13,960 nucleotides of DNA from Thiobacillus sp. (GTDB lineage: Bacteria > Pseudomonadota > Gammaproteobacteria > Burkholderiales > Thiobacillaceae), in NCBI GenBank assembly GCA_024710445.1, contig JANJUT010000261.1, positions 1 to 13,960 of the forward strand, written 5' to 3'. This document shows, in pieces, positions 1-7,158 of the stretch; position 1 is the stretch's first letter; each line of letters starts with the position of its first letter. The notes beneath the pieces are model-generated. The model ran no database searches and was not told the DNA's origin. It saw only the letters and a program-made list of their open reading frames with translations. A program made the translations under genes and the position numbers.

Positions 1-683
<683 letters not shown>

Positions 684-687
<4 letters not shown>

Positions 688-3233
688 TCGCACCGTCATA
701 CGCCGAGCTTCGCGAACGTCTCAAGTCCGGGCGCGCAAGCCTGGCGACGGTCTTCCTGAAAAAACCCGAGGTCAACCGCTACCTCACCCAGCATGCCACG
801 CTGGTCGATGGCGTGCTGTCTGAAATCAATACCCGGATCACCTTGCCCGACAGCTTCTGTCTGGCTGCTGTCGGCGGCTACGGACGCGGCGAATTGTTCC
901 CGGGATCGGACGTGGACGTCCTGCTGCTGCTGCCACACGACCCTGCAACCGAACAGCAGGCCACTCTGGAAAGCTGGGTACAGGCCTGCTGGGACGTGGG
1001 GCTGGAAATCGGCCATAGCGTGCGTACCATCGACAACTGCATTACCGAAGCCGATGCCGACCTCACCGTGGAAACCAACCAGCTAGAAGCACGCTTCGTT
1101 TGGGGGAACGCCGCGTTATTCGATGAATTCAGGAATCGTTTCCAGGCGCGCTTCGACGCCCAGCACTTTTTCGAAGGCAAGCTTGCCGAGCAACAGGCAC
1201 GCCATGCACGTTTCGACGACAGCGCCTACAAGCTCGAACCCAATCTCAAGGACAGCCCCGGCGGATTGCGTGACCTGCACACCATCCACTGGCTGACACA
1301 GGCCTGCGGTATTGCCGGCGGCTGGACCGGGCTGGCGCGTGCCAACCTGCTCACCCGCACCGAGGCACGGCGCATCGAACACGTCGAACGGAGTTTATCT
1401 GCGCTGCGAATTCACCTGCATTTGCTGGCCAAACGACGCGAAGACCGGCTGGCTTTCGATTATCAGACCGAACTGGCCGCGCAACTGGGGCTTACCGCCA
1501 CCGAACACAAGCGCGCCGGCGAGCATCTGATGCAGGGGTATTATCGCGCTGCCAAACTGATCCAGCGCGCCAATGACATTCTGATTCAATCGCTGCGCGT
1601 GCGGCTGTTTCCGGTGACGTCCCCGCCGGAACCCCTCGACGAGGACTTTCAGGTACGCGCCAATCTGCTTGAAGCCCGTGACTCCGAGCTGTTCAAGCAC
1701 AAACCCGACGCGCTGCTGCGTGCCTTCATCCTGTACGCACAGCATCCGCAGCTCGCGGGTTTCGAACCCGCCACCCTGCGCGCGCTATGGCGTGGCCGTA
1801 CCCGCATCAATGCCGCATTTCGTGCCAACCCGGCGCATCGTGCCCTGTTCATGACCCTGTTGCGCCAGCCGCATGGCGTGACCCGTGCCTTGCGTGCCAT
1901 GCACCGCTACGGCCTGCTCGGCTGCTATATCCCGGCATTTGGCCGCATCGTCGGACAAATGCAGCACGACCTGTTCCATGTCTACACTGTGGACGAGCAC
2001 ATCCTCACCGTATTGCGGAATATGCGGCGTTTTACCGTGCCCGCGCTCGCCCACGAGTTCCCGCTTGCCAGCAAGCTGATCACCGCTTTCGACAAGCCAG
2101 AATTGCTGTATCTGGCTGCGCTGTTTCACGATATTGCCAAGGGCCGCGGCGGCGACCACTCCGAATTGGGCATGGCCGACGCGCTGCGATTCTGCAGCCA
2201 GCACGAACTCGATAAAACGGACAGCGAACTGGTTGCCTGGCTGGTTGGAATGCACCTGGTGATGTCGCGCACCTCGCAAAAAGAGGACATCAGCGACCCC
2301 GAAGTGATTTCCGCCTTTACTGCCAAGGTGGGCAGTACACGCCGGCTCACCGCCCTGTACCTGCTGACCGTAGCCGACATTCGCGGCACCAGTCCCAAAG
2401 TATGGAATGCCTGGAAAGGCAAGCTGCTGGAAGATCTGTACCACGCTGCACAGGCCCGGCTTGCCGGCGATGAAGCAGTATCCGACATTGCCACCAAGCA
2501 GTCTGAGGCGCGCATCAACCTCGCGCTCTATGGATTGCCCAATAGCGCGGCCGATGCGCTATGGCAGCACCTCGACACCCGTTATTTCACCCGCTTTGAC
2601 GCCCGGGAAATGGCCTGGCAGGCACGCATGCTGTGGCGCCATACCACAAGCCCCGGCGCCATCGTGCGTGCCCGTCTCTCGCCTGCCGGAGAAGGCATCC
2701 AGGTGCTGGTTTACACGCCTGACCGCCCCGACCTGTTTGCACGGATATGCGGCTTTTTCGCACGCATCCAGTACACCATCCTCGAAGCCAAGACCCATAC
2801 CACCCAGCATGGCTACGCGCTGGACAGCTTTCAGGTGATGGATCTGGCCAACCGCGGCATTCATTACCGTGATTTCCTGAGCTTTGTGGAGCACGAACTG
2901 GCGCGCGATCTCGACCCCGCACAGCCCCTCCAGCCACCAACACGCGGCCGCCTGTCACGCCACCAACGCCACCATCCCTACCCCACCACCGTGCGCCTGG
3001 AAGCCGATGCGCCGGGCTACGGCCACATGCTCTCCATCACCTGTCCGGATCGCGGCGGCCTGCTGTTTGAAGTGGCTGAAGTATTGATGCGAAACAACGT
3101 GGGCGTATATACCGCCAAAATCGACACGCTGGGAGAGCGGGTCGAAGACACGTTTTTGATCAGGGGAGAAGTGTTGCAAGACCCCGCAAAAACCGCGGCG
3201 CTGGTTGCCGAGGTCCGCGAGGTGCTGAAGTGA
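684..3233 (+). CDS. glnD: Bifunctional [protein-PII] uridylyltransferase / uridylyl-removing enzyme GlnD
   Basis: Senses glutamine and adds UMP to, or removes it from, PII proteins (GlnB/GlnK), setting glutamine synthetase activity and NtrBC signalling. The protein has 849 residues, slightly shorter than E. coli GlnD (890). Domains in order: nucleotidyltransferase with GGYGRGEL at 64-71 and the metal-binding SDVD at 75-78 (D76, D78); an HD phosphohydrolase domain with H482-D483 (LFHDIAKGRGGDHSELG), responsible for UMP removal; and two C-terminal ACT domains at about 670-750 and 780-849 that bind glutamine. Both catalytic domains look intact. The GTG start overlaps the map stop by 4 bases (GTGA) and has no strong Shine-Dalgarno sequence of its own, which suggests coupled translation from map. 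The 3' end faces the oppositely oriented basic-protein gene with an 11-base gap. Confidence 0.97.
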
Positions 3234-3244
3234 AGGATTGGGCC

Positions 3245-3454
3245 CTAGAAAGCCGGACGTGCGTACTCGTCTACATACCGGCCACGCGATGGCGCCTTGC
3301 GCGCTGGCGGTGATTTTTTTCGGATACCGTCAGCAGGCTTTTTAACCTTCTCGTCCAGTTCGGTTTTCGTACGATTGCGGGCACGGCCAGGACGTACCGA
3401 GGAGCTCACCCCGGTCGAATCAGCCAGACTGACAATCTGCTGCAAATCGCTCAT
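3245..3454 (-). CDS. Small basic protein (69 aa), unknown function, coupled to flaF-like gene
   Basis: I do not recognise a family. The ATG at 3454 overlaps the stop of the upstream FlaF-like gene (ATGA), the usual sign of translational coupling; an in-frame upstream ATG at 3469 would give 74 residues but lies deeper inside that gene. The protein has 16 Lys/Arg and 8 Asp/Glu in 69 residues, giving a net charge of about +8. Its centre (about 20-60) is rich in K, R, P and S and probably disordered. There is no membrane segment, signal peptide or cysteine. The N-terminal 15 residues could form a short helix, and the C-terminus carries a GRYVDEYA stretch that could be a short docking motif. Position in a sigma-28 operon suggests a late flagellar role, but that is inference only. 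A chance open frame is possible, though the exact ATGA junction argues against it. Confidence 0.62.
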   Translation of the reverse strand: MSDLQQIVSLADSTGVSSSVRPGRARNRTKTELDEKVKKPADGIRKKSPPARKAPSRGRYVDEYARPAF

Positions 3455-3834
3455 GCCGCCACCCGCCATTCCTTGAGGCTCCCAGCAAGCGTACGCGTCA
3501 GGGCAATCAGGCTGCCCAGTACATCGGTACTAGGTACTTCCTCGCATGCGCAAATCTTGCTGTCGGCATAGACCGACAGAATCAGCAGATTGTGCTGCAC
3601 TTCCAGCGGCAGTTCCAGCACCCCCTTGGCCAGCGCCGTCTGGATGCCATGCCACACGGCACGGCTATCTGCCAGTGCAGCGGTCAGGTGTGCTTCACGA
3701 TGGGGGGCATTCCAGTAGCGCTGCACCGTCATCAACTGGGCGGCGATATCGTCGAGCTGGGCCGCTCCGCCCATCATCACGTCAGCGTGCTGAATATGGC
3801 ATTGAGCCTGCAGGATCTGTTGTTCCGGGTTCAT
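3451..3834 (-). CDS. FlaF-like flagellar protein (127 aa)
   Basis: Resembles FlaF, which in alphaproteobacteria works with FlbT in controlling flagellin synthesis and secretion. Features in family order: a helical N-terminal half (about 20-65) with L-x-A-x-x-x-S-R-x-V-W at 54-61, matching the NRxxW region of FlaF; the core LPLEVQHNLLILSVYADSK at 75-93, matching the LPxxLRxNLLxLSxFVD signature; and LIALTRTLAGSL at 109-120, matching LIxINRxIAxGL. Length agrees with the family (about 115-130). The ATG at 3834 is chosen because AAGGA sits 8 bases upstream; the longer frame from 3873 would begin almost at the predicted transcription start. A sigma-28-type promoter lies directly upstream, which independently supports a flagellar role. 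No flbT or flagellin gene is in the window. The family assignment is made by eye and needs a profile search (PF07309). Confidence 0.68.
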   Translation of the reverse strand: MNPEQQILQAQCHIQHADVMMGGAAQLDDIAAQLMTVQRYWNAPHREAHLTAALADSRAVWHGIQTALAKGVLELPLEVQHNLLILSVYADSKICACEEVPSTDVLGSLIALTRTLAGSLKEWRVAA

Positions 3835-3887
3835 CTTTAATCCTTGCTGCTTGAGTCGGGGCACATTGCCCACGTTTACGATTCAAG

Positions 3888-3914
3888 TTAGCGGCGAGGA
3901 AAGGAACAACTTTA
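3888..3914 (-). promoter_or_regulatory. Sigma-28 (FliA) flagellar promoter for the flaF-like operon
   Basis: Read on the - strand, the -35 element TAAAGTTG (3914-3907) and the -10 element GCCGCTAA (3895-3888) are separated by exactly 11 bases. The FliA consensus is TAAAGTTT-N11-GCCGATAA, so 14 of 16 positions match with ideal spacing. Transcription would start near 3881, giving a leader of about 47 bases before the ATG at 3834. This fits the Shine-Dalgarno-supported start and excludes the longer frame. Confidence 0.8.
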
Positions 3915-3925
3915 GGCTAGCTAAA
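3911..3925. repeat. Small inverted repeat overlapping the sigma-28 -35 element
   Basis: TTTAG-GCTAG-CTAAA has 5-base complementary arms around a 5-base spacer. Its promoter-proximal arm coincides with the first four bases of the -35 element. It could be a protein-binding site or the weak stem of a transcript from the upstream def operon. It is short enough to be chance. Confidence 0.25.
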
Positions 3926-3952
3926 TGCGTGCCTGAAAACGTCGAAAGTCCG

Positions 3953-4486
3953 TCAATCGTCCTGCAGATTTTGCCCTGGAAACAAGGTGTCGGTGAAGCC
4001 GAAATCGCGCAGATCGCGGATGCGCATGGGATACAGAATGCCGTTGAGATGGTCCACCTCATGCTGCACTACGCGGGCATGGAAATCGCTCACGCTGCGA
4101 TCGATTGGCTGACCTGCCGCGTCATATCCCTGATAGCGCAAGGCGACATGACGTGGCACCAGCCCGCGCATTCCCGGAACAGACAGGCAGCCTTCCCAAC
4201 CGTCTTCGATCACATCGGAAAGCGGCGTAAGCACCGGATTGATCAGGACAGTAAACGGCACCGTTCCGACATCGGGATAACGGGGATTGGCGCTGACCTC
4301 GAAGATCACCACCTGCAATCCGACACCGATTTGCGGCGCGGCCAGTCCGGCCCCATCGAGTGCGCGCATGGTGTCGCGCATGTCGATAATCAGTTGCGCC
4401 AGTTCAGGCGAAGCAAAATCCGCTACCGGATTTGCATGCGCCAGCAGGCGCGGATCCCCCATCTTCAGGACATCGCGGACCACCAT
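3953..4486 (-). CDS. def: Peptide deformylase (second-type, GAGLAAPQ variant)
   Basis: Removes the formyl group from N-formylmethionine of nascent proteins, the step before methionine aminopeptidase. 177 residues. All three family motifs are present: motif 1 [10 protein letters not shown] at 45-54, motif 2 EGCLSVPG with the metal ligand C100, and motif 3 QHEVDHLNG with ligands H142 and H146 and catalytic E143. GAGLAAPQ and [10 protein letters not shown] are typical of the second PDF type seen beside the def-fmt copy in betaproteobacteria, so a second def elsewhere is likely (inference). The ATG at 4486 is preceded by GGAG at a 6-base spacing and overlaps the end of the upstream pseudouridine synthase gene by 22 bases. 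It is the last gene of the hpt-mtnP-rsuA-def operon. No clear intrinsic terminator follows before the sigma-28 promoter. Confidence 0.95.
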   Translation of the reverse strand: MVVRDVLKMGDPRLLAHANPVADFASPELAQLIIDMRDTMRALDGAGLAAPQIGVGLQVVIFEVSANPRYPDVGTVPFTVLINPVLTPLSDVIEDGWEGCLSVPGMRGLVPRHVALRYQGYDAAGQPIDRSVSDFHARVVQHEVDHLNGILYPMRIRDLRDFGFTDTLFPGQNLQDD

Positions 4487-5187
4487 GGCTGCTCCAGTTG
4501 TTTCAATTCGTCATCGCCGAGCCAGCACCACGCGCCCGGTGCCAGGTCGGCAGGCAAGTCAAAATCACCAATCGCTTCGCGGTGTAGCGTGACCACCCGG
4601 TTGCCGGTGGCCGCGATCATACGTTTGACCTGATGGTATTTTCCCTCGCTCAGGGTCAGCCGCAGGCTATGTGCATCAGTTTGCTCGCACGCCAGTGCCG
4701 CAATCGGCGCAGGTTCATCATTGAGTTGCACGCCCGACTGCAAGGCCGCCAGCATGGCCTCACTGACGGGGTCGGCGCAAGTCGCCAGGTAGCGCTTGGC
4801 CACGCCTTTTTTGGGTGAGGTCATGCGGTGGATAAACTGGCCGTCGTCGGAAAACAGCAGCAAACCGGTGGTGTCCTGATCGAGTCGCCCCACGCACTGC
4901 ACGCCACGCAGCACGAAGGGCGGCGGCAACAAGGCAAACACGCTGGGGTGATGGCTGGGATGATGCGAACATTCATGACCTGCCGGCTTGTGCATCAACA
5001 CATAGGCTTTGTCGTGAAAGGGCAGGGTCAGGCCATCGAGCGTCAACTCCAGACCAACGGGGTCCACCTCGGTCTCCGGATCGTCGCACACCACGCCATT
5101 CACTTCGATCATGCCGGCCCTTACATACGCGATGCTGCCTTTGCGTGAACCAAAGCCTTGCGCCTGTAACGCACGATAGAGTTTCAT
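4465..5187 (-). CDS. rsuA: RsuA-type 16S rRNA pseudouridine synthase
   Basis: Isomerises a uridine of 16S rRNA to pseudouridine (U516 if true RsuA). Counting from the ATG at 5187 (240 residues), an S4-like RNA-binding domain covers about 1-60. The catalytic motif [14 protein letters not shown] starts at 99 with the catalytic aspartate at D103, close to D102 of E. coli RsuA. The C-terminal motif GKYHQVKRM at 182-190 matches the family. [19 protein letters not shown] corresponds to the RsuA segment with CSTDDPDHPTV, which favours RsuA over RluB/E/F. A GTG at 5196 in the same frame would add three residues; the ATG is preferred because the protein then begins MKLYRALQ like relatives, though the ribosome site does not decide it. 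The gene follows mtnP closely and overlaps def by 22 bases. The exact target uridine is inferred. Confidence 0.88.
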   Translation of the reverse strand: MKLYRALQAQGFGSRKGSIAYVRAGMIEVNGVVCDDPETEVDPVGLELTLDGLTLPFHDKAYVLMHKPAGHECSHHPSHHPSVFALLPPPFVLRGVQCVGRLDQDTTGLLLFSDDGQFIHRMTSPKKGVAKRYLATCADPVSEAMLAALQSGVQLNDEPAPIAALACEQTDAHSLRLTLSEGKYHQVKRMIAATGNRVVTLHREAIGDFDLPADLAPGAWCWLGDDELKQLEQPWWSAMS

Positions 5188-5205
5188 GTCGTCCACTTCA
5201 TCCAG

Positions 5206-5967
5206 TCAGAATGTGCACAGCCCGCTGGCATCGTTGGTCACCAACTGCTCGAGCAGATGTCGCACCTGCAGCATCACTTCGCCCAGCAGGGGCTGGATTT
5301 CTTCCATCTGGATGCCATCGGCCGAACGGCCCCGGCCTGCAGCATGGTTCACCACAGCACCCACAGCGGCATAACAAAGTTCGAGTTCGCGTGCCAGATA
5401 CGCTTCCGGCATGCCGGTCATGCCCACCATGTCGACACCGTCACGTTCCATGCGGTTGATCTCGGCCGCCGTTTCAAGACGCGGCCCCTGGACCGCGCCG
5501 TATACCCCACCGTCGCGCAACTTGATCCCGCTGCTGGCTGCCGCTTGCAACAACGCGGCCCGCATGGCCTTGCAATATGGATAGGTGAAATCAAGGTGCG
5601 TGACGGGTTTGCTGTTGTCGACAAAATACGTAGCTGCCCGGCCATGCGTGTAATCAACGATCTGGTCCGGAATGACCAGCATGCCGGGGAGCAACTCGGC
5701 ATGGATGCAGCCGACCGTGGCGACGGATACCACGCGATCCACCCCGTGCTCCTTGAGTGCCCACAGGTTGGCGCGGTAATTCACCGCGTGTGGGGGAATG
5801 GTATGGCCATAACCATGGCGCGCCAGAAACACCACTTCCTGATCGCAGATATGACCAAAGGTCAATGCACCGGAGGGTTCGCCGTACGGCGTGCGGGCCA
5901 CCTTGCGATGGGTGATTTCCAGATTGGCCAGCTGCGTCAGCCCGGTACCGCCAATAATGCCTAACAT
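5206..5967 (-). CDS. mtnP: S-methyl-5'-thioinosine phosphorylase (MTAP/PNP family)
   Basis: Phosphorolyses a 5'-methylthionucleoside in polyamine and quorum-signal by-product salvage. 253 residues. Family motifs: GGTGLTQL at 6-13 (phosphate loop), ARHGYGHTIPPHAVNYRAN around 49-67, GPRLET at 161-166 and MTGMPEA at 183-189. The text resembles the Pseudomonas aeruginosa methylthioinosine phosphorylase PA3004 as I remember it. True MTA phosphorylases carry a TDYDCW segment whose aspartates recognise the 6-amino group of adenine; here it reads VVNHAAG with N207, as in enzymes for 6-oxopurines. I therefore infer methylthioinosine as substrate and hypoxanthine plus methylthioribose-1-phosphate as products. 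The preceding hpt gene would use the hypoxanthine. AAGGA lies 8 bases before the ATG, inside the end of hpt. The databases may call it mtnP or MTIP. Confidence 0.9.
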   Translation of the reverse strand: MLGIIGGTGLTQLANLEITHRKVARTPYGEPSGALTFGHICDQEVVFLARHGYGHTIPPHAVNYRANLWALKEHGVDRVVSVATVGCIHAELLPGMLVIPDQIVDYTHGRAATYFVDNSKPVTHLDFTYPYCKAMRAALLQAAASSGIKLRDGGVYGAVQGPRLETAAEINRMERDGVDMVGMTGMPEAYLARELELCYAAVGAVVNHAAGRGRSADGIQMEEIQPLLGEVMLQVRHLLEQLVTNDASGLCTF

Positions 5968-5968
5968 G

Positions 5969-6514
5969 TCATTGATCCTTCAACGCGTAAATGGCGGGCA
6001 GGTTACGCCATAGCCCATGAACATCCATACCGCAGCCGAACACATAGCGGTTGGGTACACTCATTCCTACAAAATCAGCCTGAACGGGCTTGTCCAGTCC
6101 GTTATCCTTGTCGGTCAGCACCGCAGACCATACACGCGCCGCGCCCATACTCAACAACTTGTCGCGTATCGCCGCCAGGGTTTCACCCTCGTCCAGGATG
6201 TCATCCAGCACCAGCACCGTGCGACCGACCACGTTTTGTCCGGGCAGCACCCGCCACTCCATCTCACCGCCAGAGGTATTGCCCCGGTACCGGGTAACGT
6301 GCAGGTAATCGAACTCCAGCGGAAAACGCAGCCGCGGCAACAGCTGGCCGGCAAACACCACCGCGCCCCCCATCACCGGCAATACCAGCGGGAACGCGTC
6401 GGCCAGCTTCAGGGATATTTCTTCGGCCAGGCGGCCGAGAACCGCTGCCACCGCTTCTTCCGAGGCAATGGGCTCAGCATTGTCCAGCAATTGCTGCGCT
6501 TCATGTGGGCTCAT
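5969..6514 (-). CDS. hpt: Hypoxanthine-guanine phosphoribosyltransferase
   Basis: Makes IMP or GMP from hypoxanthine or guanine and PRPP. 181 residues, normal for type I purine PRTases. The PRPP loop VLVLDDILDEGET lies at 100-112, with the two acidic residues D104-D105. The purine-binding and pyrophosphate region is K136 with the VPNRYVFGCGMD segment at 153-164, and the PVMGGAVVFAG loop is at 46-56. Its stop is one base from the start of mtnP, so the two are cotranscribed. It is the first gene of the - strand operon and is divergent from ampD across 89 bases. The ATG at 6514 has no convincing Shine-Dalgarno sequence, and no better in-frame start is visible. Guanine versus hypoxanthine preference cannot be judged from the sequence, but the neighbour suggests hypoxanthine. 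Confidence 0.95.
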   Translation of the reverse strand: MSPHEAQQLLDNAEPIASEEAVAAVLGRLAEEISLKLADAFPLVLPVMGGAVVFAGQLLPRLRFPLEFDYLHVTRYRGNTSGGEMEWRVLPGQNVVGRTVLVLDDILDEGETLAAIRDKLLSMGAARVWSAVLTDKDNGLDKPVQADFVGMSVPNRYVFGCGMDVHGLWRNLPAIYALKDQ

Positions 6515-6603
6515 GACGCACCATAAGAATCAGGGAAAGTCGGCAGTCTAAGGGGTGTGGCCGGATGTTTCCAGACTTGTCGTGGGTCGAGTAAGCTTGC
6601 GCC

Positions 6604-7158
6604 ATGCCAATTCCCGCTTCCTGCGCTCTCGATGAACTCGGCTGGCTGGCTGCCGGACATCGGGTTGTTTCGCCCAATCATGATGCGCGCCCGGCAGGCT
6701 GTGCAATCGAGCTGATCGTCATCCACAACATTTCCCTGCCGCCCGGCATGTTCGATGGCAATGCTGTAACCGAGCTCTTCACCAACCAGCTCGACTGGGA
6801 TGCCCACCCGTATTACCAGGGCATTCGGGGCATCAAGGTTTCAGCGCATTTTTTCATCCGCCGCGACGGCAGCCTGATCCAGTTTGTACCATGCACCCAA
6901 CGCGCCTGGCATGCCGGCGTATCCAGTTGGCAAGGATGCGAGCGTTGCAATGATTTTTCCATCGGCATTGAACTGGAAGGCACGGACGAGCTCCCTTTCA
7001 CCGATGCCCAGTACGCCACCCTGATCCCTCTGGTGCGACAGCTGAAACAGACCTACCCGATCCGCGACGTGGTGGGACACAGTGATATCGCGCCCGGCCG
7101 CAAAACGGATCCAGGCCCCTGCTTCGACTGGCCGCGACTGCATGAACAAACGGCCTGA
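6604..7158 (+). CDS. ampD: 1,6-anhydro-N-acetylmuramyl-L-alanine amidase AmpD
   Basis: Cytosolic zinc amidase that cleaves the peptide from anhydro-muropeptides during cell-wall recycling and so removes the inducer of AmpR-controlled beta-lactamases. 184 residues, matching the family. The zinc ligands are H41 (VIHNISLPP), H159 (VVGHSDIAPG) and D169 (GRKTDPGPCFDW). The catalytic residues E124 and K167 correspond to E116 and K162 of Citrobacter AmpD, and FFIRRDGSLIQFV and AWHAG are further family motifs. There is no signal peptide, which fits cytosolic AmpD rather than the periplasmic AmiD or AmpDh2/3. The gene is divergent from hpt, and its last 17 bases overlap the clsC-like gene. No ampR, ampC or ampE is in the window. 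Confidence 0.95.
   Translation: MPIPASCALDELGWLAAGHRVVSPNHDARPAGCAIELIVIHNISLPPGMFDGNAVTELFTNQLDWDAHPYYQGIRGIKVSAHFFIRRDGSLIQFVPCTQRAWHAGVSSWQGCERCNDFSIGIELEGTDELPFTDAQYATLIPLVRQLKQTYPIRDVVGHSDIAPGRKTDPGPCFDWPRLHEQTA

Noticed and set aside
3835..3873. Longer N-terminus for the FlaF-like protein (start at 3873)
   Set aside because: The predicted sigma-28 transcript begins only about 8 bases earlier, and a good AAGGA site serves the ATG at 3834.
3851..4633. 260-codon frame on the + strand across the sigma-28 promoter, def and part of the rsuA-like gene
   Set aside because: It runs antisense to def, whose three motifs are complete, and the translation has no family character.
5257..5964. 235-codon + strand frame opposite mtnP
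   Set aside because: Antisense shadow of a gene with clear phosphorylase motifs.
6516..6551. Possible sigma-70 promoter for hpt (TTAGAC, 17 bases, TCTTAT on the - strand)
   Set aside because: The -35 matches the consensus at only two positions and the start site would nearly coincide with the ATG, so I do not annotate it.
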